Positions 53,479 through 62,551 are shown, counted from the first letter of the stretch. The stretch: 64,000 bases of DNA from Fluviicola sp. XM-24bin1 (GCA_003149635.1 QCWI01000006.1:124001-188000), one strand, 5' to 3'. Program-made: numbers and translations. The notes: generated from the letters alone by a model not told the origin.

Positions 53479-55416
53479 ATGATTCAGTTAGACAGCGTCA
53501 GTGTACACCTGCCCCAAGGGTATCTTTTCAAAGATATAACCGTGCAAATCAATAGTAATGATAAGATTGGTTTGGTCGGGAAGAATGGTGCGGGAAAATC
53601 GACAATGCTGAAGCTAATTGCGGAGCATAACAAGCCGACAGAAGGAGCCATTCATAAGCCGAAAGATTGCACGATTGGGTTCTTGACGCAAGACATTGTT
53701 CTGGATACTTCACAATCGGTTTTCGATTACCTGGTGCATTCCAACAAGCAATTAAAGACCATCAAAGATCGGATTGATGAGATCAATGCAGCGCTTGTAA
53801 CGCGCGAAGATTACGAATCAGAGGGTTATTTGGCGATGTTGGACGAGCTCAACGATCTGAATCATGAATTCTCCGTAAATGAAGGGTTTCAGTGGGAAGA
53901 AAAAGTCATCGGAACATTGATCGGTTTGGGGTTCAAAGAAAAGGAATTGCAGCGAAGCTTATCCACGTTTTCCGGAGGTTGGAAAATGCGTGCAGAGTTG
54001 GCTCGAATTCTTGTGAATCAACCGGATGTAATTTTATTAGATGAGCCCACAAACCACCTTGATATCATTTCCATCAACTGGTTGGAGAATTATCTGAAGA
54101 CCTATGCTGGAGCGGTGATTGTGATCTCTCACGACCGTTTATTCCTAGATAACGTCACGAAACGAACGCTGGAAATATCTGGCGGAAAGGTTCTGGATTT
54201 TGCGTTTCCGTATTCGAAATACAAGGAAGTTCGTGCCGAGGAGTTAATTCGTTTGTCGCAAGCGAAGAAACAGCAGGATAAAGACATCAAACATACCGAA
54301 GAACTCATCAATAAGTTCCGCGCCAAAAAGAACAAGGCAGCTTTCGCTCAATCTTTGATTAAGAAGCTGGAAAAGACGGAGCGTATTGAAGTGGAAGACG
54401 ATTCCATTCCTTCGATGAAAATCGGTTTCCCATTGAGCGTGCAACCAGGGAAATGGGTGCTGGAACTCGAAAATATGGGGAAAGCTTTCGGTGATAACCG
54501 ATTGTTTGAAGGTGTCAATATCACGGTTGGGCGAGGTGAGAAAATCGCTTTGCTTGGAGCCAATGGTACTGGTAAATCAACGTTATTGAAGCGTGTGATG
54601 AATGAACTGGATGGAGAGGGAACAGTAACCTATGGGCACAATGTCAATATTGCCTATTTTGCTCAGGATCAAGCGGAATCGTTAGACAAAACACTCACCG
54701 TTTTAGAAACAGTCGATCACGTTGCCAAGGGAGAAATCCGCAAGAGTTTGCGCAGCGTATTGGGAGCATTTTTGTTTCAGGGAGATGATGTCGATAAGAA
54801 GGTCTCCGTTCTATCTGGAGGGGAACGAACGCGTTTGGCTTTGTGTCAATTGTTATTGAGTCCGTCCAACTTTTTGATTTTGGATGAGCCTACCAACCAC
54901 TTGGATATCCAGAGCAAGGAAGTTTTGAAGAATGCTTTGAAAAGCTACGAGGGAACGTTTGTAGTTGTATCTCACGACCGTGAATTCCTCGATGGCTTGA
55001 CCAATCGTATTTGGGAGATTGAGGATCAGAATTTGCGTATCCATCATTTCGATGTGAAGGAATTCCTCAAGCGAAAATCGGAACAGCAACAGCAGATGAT
55101 GAAGCCCGCTCCGAAAACAACTCCAAAAGCAGAAGAAAAGAAAGAATCGTCGAAACCGGCATTATCATATCACGAAGAGAAAGAACTCAAACGTAAGAAG
55201 AACAAGCTGAAGAATCAGGTGAACAAGGCCGAGCAAGAAATTGAACGTTTGGAAAAGGAAATCGCTGAGTTGGATGAAATCATCGCGAATCTCAATTACG
55301 ACGATAAAGAAAAAGCGGAATCCGTTCTAGGAAAATACCACGAGTTGAAAGAATCTTACGACCAGCAGATGTCGCTCTGGGAAGAAGCCACGGAAGGATT
55401 GATTGAATTGGAATAG
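53479..55416 (+). CDS. ABC-F family ATPase with coiled-coil C-terminus
   Basis: The product is 645 residues from ATG 53479; the frame open to 53464 is not used because it would contain the promoter. Two ABC domains have no membrane helices. The first is GKNGAGKST, LSTFSGGWKMR, DEPTNHLD; the second is GANGTGKST, LSGGERTRLAL, LDEPTNHLD. A charged linker separates them, and the C-terminal 90 residues form a coiled coil like Uup/YheS (KLKNQVNKAEQEIERLEKEI). These proteins bind ribosomes and resolve stalling or protect them. The exact subfamily is uncertain, but not clearly a drug-resistance type. Confidence 0.93.
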   Translation: MIQLDSVSVHLPQGYLFKDITVQINSNDKIGLVGKNGAGKSTMLKLIAEHNKPTEGAIHKPKDCTIGFLTQDIVLDTSQSVFDYLVHSNKQLKTIKDRIDEINAALVTREDYESEGYLAMLDELNDLNHEFSVNEGFQWEEKVIGTLIGLGFKEKELQRSLSTFSGGWKMRAELARILVNQPDVILLDEPTNHLDIISINWLENYLKTYAGAVIVISHDRLFLDNVTKRTLEISGGKVLDFAFPYSKYKEVRAEELIRLSQAKKQQDKDIKHTEELINKFRAKKNKAAFAQSLIKKLEKTERIEVEDDSIPSMKIGFPLSVQPGKWVLELENMGKAFGDNRLFEGVNITVGRGEKIALLGANGTGKSTLLKRVMNELDGEGTVTYGHNVNIAYFAQDQAESLDKTLTVLETVDHVAKGEIRKSLRSVLGAFLFQGDDVDKKVSVLSGGERTRLALCQLLLSPSNFLILDEPTNHLDIQSKEVLKNALKSYEGTFVVVSHDREFLDGLTNRIWEIEDQNLRIHHFDVKEFLKRKSEQQQQMMKPAPKTTPKAEEKKESSKPALSYHEEKELKRKKNKLKNQVNKAEQEIERLEKEIAELDEIIANLNYDDKEKAESVLGKYHELKESYDQQMSLWEEATEGLIELE

Positions 55417-55531
55417 TGAATAAGAAATAAAGAATAAGGAATAGCTGGGTTGGTAAAAGGTTGAAGGCTAATGGTAGAAAGCCGAAAGCTGAAGGAGAAG
55501 TGAAACGGTTGGTTCAGCGCACTGAGCGTAG

Positions 55532-55557
55532 CCGCCGTGCCTGCGTCAGGCAGGAAG
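55532..55557 (-). repeat. Dispersed palindromic repeat, copy B
   Basis: CCGCCGTGCCTGCGTCAGG followed by CAGGAAG is the inverted near-copy of 47898-47923, differing only around the hairpin loop. It lies in a 213-nt gap that otherwise holds A-rich sequence and GGTTGAAGG-like repeats. Confidence 0.7.
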
Positions 55558-55629
55558 TGCAGCTTTAGGAAGATTGAAAGCTTAAAGATTCCTTCTACTT
55601 TCCACTTTCTGCCTTCCGTTATACTCTTC

Positions 55630-55896
55630 CTACTTCTTCCGCTTTCTAGCCGCTTTCTTCTGGCGACGTTTGTTCTTTCGAATGGATTTCTTGGCTTCTT
55701 TAGTTTGCATGCTCCAGAATCGTTTGTACTCTTCTTTCTTGATTTTCTTTTGAGCACGGGCCTTTTTCTTCTTCTCTTTGGCGAGTTCCTTTTGAACCTC
55801 AAAATCGGAAGGTGGCAAGTCACTGGATTTACACGACTGAAACCCGATCGTAAGCGTGAACAATAAAACCCCTATGATTATCGTTTGAATCTTCAT
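55630..55896 (-). CDS. Small lysine-rich lipoprotein
   Basis: The 88-residue protein has a lipobox GFQSC (Cys22), followed by KSSDLPPSDFE and then an extremely basic helical part (KEKKKKARAQKKIKKEE, KRRQKKAARKRKK). It is probably an outer-membrane lipoprotein. The positive tail may bind LPS, DNA or peptidoglycan; this is guesswork. It is divergent from the next lipoprotein gene, with about 25 nt between the starts. Confidence 0.7.
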   Translation of the reverse strand: MKIQTIIIGVLLFTLTIGFQSCKSSDLPPSDFEVQKELAKEKKKKARAQKKIKKEEYKRFWSMQTKEAKKSIRKNKRRQKKAARKRKK

Positions 55897-55921
55897 AACT
55901 TTACACTACTATCAAAACGAT

Positions 55922-56347
55922 ATGAAAGTACTATTTATTTTGGGTGCACTGTTTGTTTTGTTGATTTCAGGATGCAAAGTCAACAACAATCATCCTGTTC
56001 CCAATATTCCTTTTGATGTAACGATAGACATGACCCTTCCGCTCTACGATGATTTGATGGGAGTAGGAGGTTATGCATACGTGAACGCAGGTTCGCGCGG
56101 TGTTATCGTATATCGTAGAGGAATTGAAGATTTTGTAGCTTTCGATCGACATTCACCAGCAGACATTAATGGAACTTGTGATCAACCATTGACACCGGAC
56201 GCCAACAACTTTCTTATGTTGAATGACACGTGCAACAACGCGCAATTCTCCTTATATGATGGTTCTCCCATGTCTGGATCTGAATTCGGATTGCGTCAGT
56301 ACGCCGTAGCTTGGGGTGGTGGAAACACACTTCGCATTTATAATTAA
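55922..56347 (+). CDS. Lipoprotein of the Rieske-like fold without cluster ligands
   Basis: The 141-residue protein has a lipobox LISGC (Cys18). The body follows the pattern of Bacteroidota Rieske-like lipoproteins: GVGGYAYVNAGSRGVIVYRR, FVAFDRHSPADINGTC, then CNNAQFSLYDGSPMSG and FGLRQYAV. The usual CxH and CxxH iron-sulfur ligands are not intact (RHSPAD in place of C-x-H, and only isolated cysteines), so it may not bind a cluster. It is followed 59 bp later by a ferredoxin gene with its own promoter. Confidence 0.75.
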   Translation: MKVLFILGALFVLLISGCKVNNNHPVPNIPFDVTIDMTLPLYDDLMGVGGYAYVNAGSRGVIVYRRGIEDFVAFDRHSPADINGTCDQPLTPDANNFLMLNDTCNNAQFSLYDGSPMSGSEFGLRQYAVAWGGGNTLRIYN

Positions 56348-56379
56348 TCTTACCAGTAGCGACATCCTAAATCATTCCG

Positions 56380-56387
56380 TATTTTTG
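56380..56387 (+). promoter_or_regulatory. -7 element for the ferredoxin gene
   Basis: TATTTTTG matches TAnnTTTG and ends 19 nt before the ATG at 56407. Confidence 0.55.
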
Positions 56388-56406
56388 TGCAGGATAACGC
56401 ATTATT

Positions 56407-56727
56407 ATGGACGAAATTACCGTAACAATAATTGACAGAGAAGGCGTATCGCACGAGTTGGTAGCTCCAACAGACATGAACATGAATATCATGGAAGTTT
56501 GTCGTTCGTACGAATTGCCAGTGAAGGGAGAATGTGGAGGAATGGCAATGTGTGCAACATGCCAGTGTTATTTGGAGTCGGACACGGAGTTACCGGAACA
56601 AAGCGACGACGAATTGGACATGCTTGATCAAGCATTCCATGTGGAAGATAACAGCCGTTTGGGGTGCCAAATCCACATCACAGAAGAGATTGACGGAATT
56701 GTTCTCCGTTTGGCTCCTGAAGAATAA
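56407..56727 (+). CDS. Adrenodoxin-type [2Fe-2S] ferredoxin
   Basis: The 106-residue protein has the plant/adrenodoxin ligand pattern: Cys43, Cys49 and Cys52 in GECGGMAMCATCQC, and Cys87 in RLGCQIH. It has a strongly acidic surface (DTELPEQSDDELDMLDQ), as in electron donors to monooxygenases or biogenesis enzymes. Soluble, cytoplasmic. It is a single gene, convergent with the next unit. Its partner is not evident. Confidence 0.95.
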   Translation: MDEITVTIIDREGVSHELVAPTDMNMNIMEVCRSYELPVKGECGGMAMCATCQCYLESDTELPEQSDDELDMLDQAFHVEDNSRLGCQIHITEEIDGIVLRLAPEE

Positions 56728-56739
56728 GCAGAATTGGAT

Positions 56740-57522
56740 TTAAAAGGCTATCGCTGCGCCTATATGGAGTTGCAGGAATGTCTCGTTGCGCTTTTGTTTT
56801 ACCAAGCGTGACATGTCTAGTTCACCGGGTAGATCAGAGGTGCCAGGAGTATTTCTAACGAAGTTTGCTGTATAGCGCAGTCCGTACGTAATCATGAGGA
56901 AATCAGACACCGGTGTACGCATGTTGATTTGATACATCACTGTAAATCCTGTCCAGCGATCGCTATAATCAAGGAGACCATTGTCAAGGTTTGTTGTAAT
57001 CGTATCGTTGGTTTGGGTACCAATGTAGTAGATATAGTCGTCCTCTAGCATGCGCGTGCTCGTGTATCCAATCCCAACTTGATGACTAAGTCCAATAGGT
57101 AGGAGATTGGTGCGGGTGGAAAATTCGAACTTAGGCATGATACTGAACGTGCTAATATTGATCGCCTGATGTCGAATTTCATCGGTAAGAGAATAATTGA
57201 ATCCTCCTCCTGTATATTCTAACAGGATGGAATTGTTCGCAATCAGATTTTGGTATTCCAGTCCATATTCAACTCCGAATCCAAATTGATTGGAAATGGC
57301 ACGACTCACTCCAAATCGAACGCCTCCGTCAAATAAGTTGCGTCCAATAGTTAAGTTGCCATTACGCGCTTTGTAAAACGACCGCGATTTGAACCAGCTT
57401 GTTACAATTGGAATGGATCCGTGGCCTTGAACTTCAAAGGTCGTTTTCTTCCCGTAAAGTCCAGTGTTTTGCCCAAAACCGATCATTGGAACGAAGGCAA
57501 TTAACAGTAGAAAATGCTTCAT
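56740..57522 (-). CDS. Outer-membrane beta-barrel-like protein, unrecognised
   Basis: The 260-residue protein has a signal peptide (about 1-17, ending GFGQ). The mature part shows alternating hydrophobic strand patterns (FGFGVEYGLEYQ, GFTVMYQINMR, MITYGLRYTANF) and ends in an aromatic residue (AIAF), a common feature of outer-membrane barrels. It has no clear family name. It is last in the minus-strand operon and overlaps the M48 protease gene by 1 nt (TAATG). Confidence 0.75.
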   Translation of the reverse strand: MKHFLLLIAFVPMIGFGQNTGLYGKKTTFEVQGHGSIPIVTSWFKSRSFYKARNGNLTIGRNLFDGGVRFGVSRAISNQFGFGVEYGLEYQNLIANNSILLEYTGGGFNYSLTDEIRHQAINISTFSIMPKFEFSTRTNLLPIGLSHQVGIGYTSTRMLEDDYIYYIGTQTNDTITTNLDNGLLDYSDRWTGFTVMYQINMRTPVSDFLMITYGLRYTANFVRNTPGTSDLPGELDMSRLVKQKRNETFLQLHIGAAIAF

Positions 57523-59750
57523 TAGTTGTTTTTTAGAGTGTCAAACAAACTGTAAATATGTGCTCCGAATACGTGTTTTCGTAGTGTGCTGTTGAATTCA
57601 TGACTTAGGGATCCGACGACTTCGCCGCTTTCCAAATTCATAACAATCATGTTGATCTCCGCATAATTCCCCATGAAGAACTTGATAGGAAAATATACCG
57701 GTATCGCTGGGAAGATCATTACTGCGTAGAGCGTTCCCATGGTAGCGAAATCAGGAGCGTAGCCGTGCGTAGCAACCGAGTACATTACGTAAGGCGTTCC
57801 GAATTTCTCCTTTACTCCTTGCACCAATTGGTAATCTACTGGGAAGGTATTGACATCAGAGTTGTTTGCGGATTGCTCCAAATAATTCATGAGGATACAT
57901 CGGTCGTTGTAGGATTGCGTTCCTTCATCTTCGATGGTCTCGCGATCCAAATGGGCGACTTGAATTCCAGTCTTTTTTGCCGCAAAGTCGATGCTTTCAT
58001 GCACGGATTCCTGCGTTTTTTCGGATTTTACATACTTAATACCAGAAATGCCGTATTTCAAAATGATTGGTTCCATGGAAATGAGATAATCGACATCTTC
58101 GGTCGTTTTCATGTCGCCTTCCTTTTCCTTTTTCTGATCATAATAATATCGCTCTTTTGCGCTCATTTTTCGATACGCTTCCTCTTCTTCTTCCTGCTTC
58201 TGGAATTCGTCGTGGTATTCGTTGTATTTGTCCACGAAAGCCTGATCATTAACAAGGTCGGGAATCAGGTAGATTTCAAAATCAGAGGTATCAATGGCTA
58301 CAAAGCCGTCTTCGGTCTCCTTTCCTTTTATGCGGTCGTATTTGCTCAATCCTTCAGATTCTTCCTCCATAACCGTAGAGTCCATCATGGCAGGTGGAAG
58401 TGAATCCACTGTTTCCGGGAGATTTCTCAAATAAGCAGTATTAAAGCTCACGTCGGAATATTCGCTTAAATCAAAACGATCGGTATTTGCTACCGTTTCA
58501 ATCATTTTATCGTACACCGCACTGATTTCGGCATCCTCCGGGAATTTTTGATAGGTGGAAGCGACTTGTCGAACGCACATGGTAATCAATTGCGTTTTCG
58601 TCATCTCCTTGATGAAGTGGTGTACGTTCGCTGAAGCCCCTTCTAAATCTGATTTACGATCAACTACGCTGAAGATAGAATTGTCTAGTCGGTATTGAAG
58701 AATCCCTTGCCAGGATTGTGCCTTCATTCGTTGCAAGAACATACTTTCAGGGAAATCGGCCTCCAGAAGGAAAATGGAGTAGAGTGCGTCGGCGTATTCG
58801 GCTTCGTGCACGTTGATGCGAACTACCTCAAAACGAGCAATATTTCGTACTTCCTTAAAGCGTGGTCGACCTAATGTGAAAACTTCCGTTTTCCAGTTTT
58901 TAATGGCTTCAATCTCCTTTTTAATGCCGTCTTTACGCGTTTTAATGTTCGGGTGTGAGCTGCGACTGTCGTCTTCATCATCTACCGCGTCGATTTCATA
59001 GGCTTCGTCTGGGAATAAAAACGACGGCACGAACAAAGAATCGAAATCTTGAAAATACTCGTTAGGAACACGCACTTCGTCAAACGGAAGGTAGGAATAG
59101 AGTAGCACGTCAAACGTCGGAAGAATTTCCTCTTTGGAATATCCAGCAGCCGCGTACATCTCCAGTCCCAATCGATCGGCTTCCAACTCATTATCCTTAG
59201 AGTGGATGCTCATTTGTTCAATGCTCGCAGATCGGTTCTCACGCTGAAAGCTGTACGATTCCAGTACATGCTCTTGCGTGTAGTGCGCAATTTCATGAGC
59301 TAGGACATACGCCAATTGGGCTTCGCTCGTAATTTGAGATAAAAGTCCGGTAGTTACGAAAACGATTCCTTGATCCGTTGAGAATGCGTTCGTTGCATTG
59401 GATTTAATCGTGTAGAAACGCAATTCGCGGAACAATTTCTTTTCCTTAACCATTACTTTCTTCGCAACGTCACGAACATATTCCGTGATAGGATCACCAT
59501 AAATTATCGATCCGGAGTGCATCAACGCGTCCACCATATAGTTTGTGTTGGTGTAAAAACGTGTTTTCTCACTGTTCGACATGTCAGTAAGGTTCTCTTC
59601 AATATCTGATTCCAACTTCTCGTAAGTACGAAGCGTAAAATCCTCAGGAATGGGGCCTGACGACAATAAGGTCGTATAATTATTGAAGTCTATCTGAGCG
59701 CTAGCGTTTAAGGCCACAAATGCTATCAGCATGGACAATAAAAGTCTCAT
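57522..59750 (-). CDS. Secreted/periplasmic M48-family metalloprotease
   Basis: The 742-residue protein has a signal peptide (1-19, ending ASAQ). The zinc motif is HEIAH (152-156), with a downstream Glu about 190 in ELEADRLG, the M48/BepA-type pattern. A long middle and C-terminal part (about 240-740) is acidic and not in a family I recognise, though it contains EEEEEAYRKMSAKERYYYD. M48 enzymes such as BepA and LoiP watch outer-membrane protein assembly. It follows nadE by 16 nt and overlaps the next barrel-like gene. Confidence 0.88.
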   Translation of the reverse strand: MRLLLSMLIAFVALNASAQIDFNNYTTLLSSGPIPEDFTLRTYEKLESDIEENLTDMSNSEKTRFYTNTNYMVDALMHSGSIIYGDPITEYVRDVAKKVMVKEKKLFRELRFYTIKSNATNAFSTDQGIVFVTTGLLSQITSEAQLAYVLAHEIAHYTQEHVLESYSFQRENRSASIEQMSIHSKDNELEADRLGLEMYAAAGYSKEEILPTFDVLLYSYLPFDEVRVPNEYFQDFDSLFVPSFLFPDEAYEIDAVDDEDDSRSSHPNIKTRKDGIKKEIEAIKNWKTEVFTLGRPRFKEVRNIARFEVVRINVHEAEYADALYSIFLLEADFPESMFLQRMKAQSWQGILQYRLDNSIFSVVDRKSDLEGASANVHHFIKEMTKTQLITMCVRQVASTYQKFPEDAEISAVYDKMIETVANTDRFDLSEYSDVSFNTAYLRNLPETVDSLPPAMMDSTVMEEESEGLSKYDRIKGKETEDGFVAIDTSDFEIYLIPDLVNDQAFVDKYNEYHDEFQKQEEEEEAYRKMSAKERYYYDQKKEKEGDMKTTEDVDYLISMEPIILKYGISGIKYVKSEKTQESVHESIDFAAKKTGIQVAHLDRETIEDEGTQSYNDRCILMNYLEQSANNSDVNTFPVDYQLVQGVKEKFGTPYVMYSVATHGYAPDFATMGTLYAVMIFPAIPVYFPIKFFMGNYAEINMIVMNLESGEVVGSLSHEFNSTLRKHVFGAHIYSLFDTLKNN

Positions 59751-59766
59751 ATTTCAATGTTTGAGG

Positions 59767-60540
59767 TTATTTCAATGTCACCGGAATCTCACAAACGGGA
59801 ATCGGTAACATCTTATGCTTGTTGGCATTGTGGAACTTTTGATAAATTTCCAAAACTTCCTTTTGCCTTTTATTCAATCCCTTGGGATCTCCGCTAAATT
59901 CCATTGCCCATTCAAGCTCTGGATAGCTGGCGCCAATTTGATCTTCATCATTGCGATCGTCGTCCCAAAGTCCGTCTGTTGGTTTTGCAACGATAATTTC
60001 TGGATTCACGTTCAGCTCGCGCGCCAAATCCCATACATCTGATTTCGTCAAATCAGCGATTGGACTTACGTCTACGCCTCCATCACCGTATTTTGTGTAA
60101 AATCCAACACCAAAGTCCTCTACTTTGTTGCCGGTTCCAGCGACCAGACACCCTTCGGCCTGTCCAATACCATACAAGGTACTCATTCTGAGTCGGGATC
60201 GCGAATTTGCCATCGCCAATCGATCTTCTTTAGCCTTTTTTGGCATTGTAGATTCGAAGGCTTCAAAAACAGCTGTCAAGTTGATATCCATCCCGACCAC
60301 ATTGGGAAAACGCTTTTCGAGATCCGCGATGTGGTTCATGGCACGCTCGTATTCGGCGCTAGATTGCCGAATGGGCATGCTTACAATAATCGTTTTCTTT
60401 CCCGTTTGAGCGCACAGCGTAGATGTTACAGCCGAATCAACGCCTCCGGAAATTCCGATTATAAAACCAGACAGCCCGGCTTTATCGCAATAATTGCTGA
60501 GCCAGGCTGTAATATATTTTGCTACTTCAGGTGTATTCAA
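59767..60540 (-). CDS. nadE: NH3-dependent NAD synthetase
   Basis: The 257-residue protein starts at TTG 60540 (MNTPEVAKYITAW), just 3 nt after the stop of the upstream barrel gene. The ATP-PPase P-loop SGGVDS is at 31-36, and KTDGLWDDDRNDE-like and GTGNKVEDFGVGFYTKYGDG match the family. It converts deamido-NAD to NAD using ammonia. Flavobacterial nadE is commonly found beside gldB and gldC, which are here on the opposite strand 0.9 kb away. Confidence 0.95.
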   Translation of the reverse strand: MNTPEVAKYITAWLSNYCDKAGLSGFIIGISGGVDSAVTSTLCAQTGKKTIIVSMPIRQSSAEYERAMNHIADLEKRFPNVVGMDINLTAVFEAFESTMPKKAKEDRLAMANSRSRLRMSTLYGIGQAEGCLVAGTGNKVEDFGVGFYTKYGDGGVDVSPIADLTKSDVWDLARELNVNPEIIVAKPTDGLWDDDRNDEDQIGASYPELEWAMEFSGDPKGLNKRQKEVLEIYQKFHNANKHKMLPIPVCEIPVTLK

Positions 60541-60543
60541 ATC

Positions 60544-61365
60544 TTAGAATAAGATAGAGAGTTTAAGCATCAATTGAGATTGACGTGCTTGGTTTGAGAA
60601 ATTCACATCCGCTCCTTCTCCGTTGTTCACTGCTGAAGTAAACAATGTTGTTTTTTCGATGTTACGATCCAAGAACAATGGCGTGAACCCGTAGTAGAAT
60701 CCGATTTCAGCTACCAAACATGTAGATCCAACGAAGTTCCACTCAGCACCACCGGCTCCTCCAACTGCTGACTTGAAAATCAACATTTCTCCGCTAGCTT
60801 CAATATTTTCTTGTTCAATCGATTGGGTTGGTGTACCAAGAGGAGACTCAATGTCCTCGTAGTTGGAACCTGTATCGTTGTATTTGTTTGAAAGCAAGAT
60901 GCTGTTGCGCAAACCAAATTTTCCGAAGTAACGGAAGTACCCGATAAAGTTCGTACGGAACATCAACATGGTTGGAATCGTTAAGTAAATCACTCGCTGA
61001 CGACGCTCGCTTAATTGAAACAACTGAGGATTTGGAGCATTGGCAACTTCACCTTGTTGTAGGATTTGCTTGTCATTGTACCAGTAATACACTGGACTTC
61101 CACCTGCGTTGAAACGCAAACGTTCGAAATCGAATTCGGCACCTGTTGTGAAAGCAATTGTTTCTGTCAACCCGATGTTAACGTTGGCACCAAGGGTAAG
61201 ATCAGATCCTGCACCAAGGCTTCCCATTCGTGTCGTTCCCATTTCTTGGAAGTTCATTCCTGGCCCAAAAACAAGTCCCGCCTGGTATTTTTTTCCAGCA
61301 GCATCCTGCGCCATTACAGAAGTTGACAAAGCAACCATTGCCAAACCAAAAAATAGTCTTTTCAT
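60544..61365 (-). CDS. Outer-membrane beta-barrel protein (PorT-family-like)
   Basis: The 273-residue protein has a signal peptide (about 1-19, ending VMAQ). The barrel pattern includes LVFGPGMNFQEMG, GANVNIGLTETIAFTTG and EIGFYYGFTPLF, ending in KLSILF with a terminal aromatic. It resembles the PorT/OmpW-like barrels common in Bacteroidota. It is first in the operon that runs barrel-nadE-M48-barrel, with a promoter element at 61395. The exact subfamily is not certain. Confidence 0.8.
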   Translation of the reverse strand: MKRLFFGLAMVALSTSVMAQDAAGKKYQAGLVFGPGMNFQEMGTTRMGSLGAGSDLTLGANVNIGLTETIAFTTGAEFDFERLRFNAGGSPVYYWYNDKQILQQGEVANAPNPQLFQLSERRQRVIYLTIPTMLMFRTNFIGYFRYFGKFGLRNSILLSNKYNDTGSNYEDIESPLGTPTQSIEQENIEASGEMLIFKSAVGGAGGAEWNFVGSTCLVAEIGFYYGFTPLFLDRNIEKTTLFTSAVNNGEGADVNFSNQARQSQLMLKLSILF

Positions 61366-61394
61366 AACAGATAGATTAATGTGTATGTGTTCAC

Positions 61395-61402
61395 CAAAAT
61401 TA
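61395..61402 (-). promoter_or_regulatory. -7 element for the barrel-nadE operon
   Basis: On the minus strand this reads TAATTTTG, matching TAnnTTTG, 29 nt before the ATG at 61365. It is divergent from the gldB element at 61414. Confidence 0.5.
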
Positions 61403-61413
61403 GTACGTTTTCT

Positions 61414-61421
61414 TAATTTTG
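61414..61421 (+). promoter_or_regulatory. -7 element for gldB
   Basis: TAATTTTG matches TAnnTTTG and ends 20 nt before the ATG at 61442. With the element at 61395 it forms a compact divergent promoter pair. Confidence 0.55.
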
Positions 61422-61441
61422 ATACACGAAATTAATGATTA

Positions 61442-62464
61442 ATGTTGACTAGAAAAAACCTTTTTTTACTTCCCATTCTCGGTGTTTTGCTGGTTGCTTG
61501 TGACCGTAATCCACTGGATGTAGACGTTTCTGATGTCAAGTTAAAGATTGAATATGTGGACATGCGCACTGCCATGCACGATTACGAGGGATCGAAACTG
61601 ATGAAGACTCACGAACAGTACAAAAGGGAAATTCCAGATATCTACAACTACTTTTTGGGGGCTTGTATGGGCTTTCAGGAGAACTACACGGATTCAACTT
61701 TTGAGGCTTCAATGGCCAATTTCCGAATGGATGACGGTGTGAAGCTTTTTGAAGGTGAGATCGATAAGAAGTTCAAGAAACTTAAGCCGATTGAGGAGAA
61801 ATTGACCGATGGATTTAAGCATTTAAAGTATCATTTGCCAGATGCTAAAATGCCTTCACACATCGTTTTCATGAATACGCTGTTCCGATCTAGCGTTTGG
61901 GTAACGGAGAAAGAAGTAGGAATTGGATTGGGTAATTATCTCGGCCCGAGATCAAAGACAGTACAAAAAACCGATCCGAATGTGATGTACAAATGGATGC
62001 GTGAAGCCATGCGTAAAGAGTACCTAGAGCGCGATGTCGTTGAGAATTGGGTGAGTACGCACTTGGTAGAAGCTGTCGATTTGAACCTGGCCAGTGATTT
62101 GATTTACTACGGAAAGGTGATGTACTTGGTGAAAGCCGCGTATCCAGAAATACACGACCGATTGGTGTTGAGATATACGAAATCGCAATGGAATTGGGCC
62201 GAAAAGAACGAACAGGCATTTTGGGATTATCTCATGCAGAATCAAATGTTTTACAAGAATGAGGAGATCACAAAGTTGAACTTATTCAATGCCGGGCCTA
62301 AGACTCCAGGATTGCCAATCAAAGGATCACCAGATCGATTGGGGAAATATCTAGGGTACAAAATTGTATGCGATTACATGGCGGAAACTGAGGCTACTGT
62401 TGCCCAAATGATCAAAACGGATTACAAGAAAATTTTACAGAAATACAAGCCGGGGGAGGAGTAA
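61442..62464 (+). CDS. gldB: Gliding motility lipoprotein GldB
   Basis: The 340-residue protein has a lipobox LLVAC (Cys20) followed by DRNPLDVDVSDVKL, as in F. johnsoniae GldB. The body has YEGSKLMKTHEQYKREIPDIY-like and EKNEQAFWDYLMQNQ. GldB is a lipoprotein needed for gliding and T9SS function, though its exact role is unclear. It is 87 bp upstream of gldC. The gene order nadE-gldB-gldC is kept, although nadE is on the other strand. Confidence 0.93.
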   Translation: MLTRKNLFLLPILGVLLVACDRNPLDVDVSDVKLKIEYVDMRTAMHDYEGSKLMKTHEQYKREIPDIYNYFLGACMGFQENYTDSTFEASMANFRMDDGVKLFEGEIDKKFKKLKPIEEKLTDGFKHLKYHLPDAKMPSHIVFMNTLFRSSVWVTEKEVGIGLGNYLGPRSKTVQKTDPNVMYKWMREAMRKEYLERDVVENWVSTHLVEAVDLNLASDLIYYGKVMYLVKAAYPEIHDRLVLRYTKSQWNWAEKNEQAFWDYLMQNQMFYKNEEITKLNLFNAGPKTPGLPIKGSPDRLGKYLGYKIVCDYMAETEATVAQMIKTDYKKILQKYKPGEE

Positions 62465-62468
62465 CGCC

Positions 62469-62512
62469 CTTCGAGAGCCTCAGGGCTCGGTTGTGGACTG
62501 AGGCTCTCGAAG
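62469..62512. repeat. Perfect 15-bp inverted repeat between gldB and gldC
   Basis: CTTCGAGAGCCTCAG (62469-62483) and CTGAGGCTCTCGAAG (62498-62512) are separated by 14 nt. The palindrome begins 4 nt after the gldB stop. There is no T-run after it, so it is not a typical terminator. It resembles a dispersed GCTCTCGAAG-containing repeat also seen inside the TPR-like gene. Confidence 0.7.
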
Positions 62513-62551
62513 TCCACGGTGATTTGACAATAATTAAGAATACAATAAGAT

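Noticed and set aside
57765-58403. 212-residue plus-strand open frame
   Set aside because: It is antisense to the M48 protease gene, with composition explained by the opposite coding strand.
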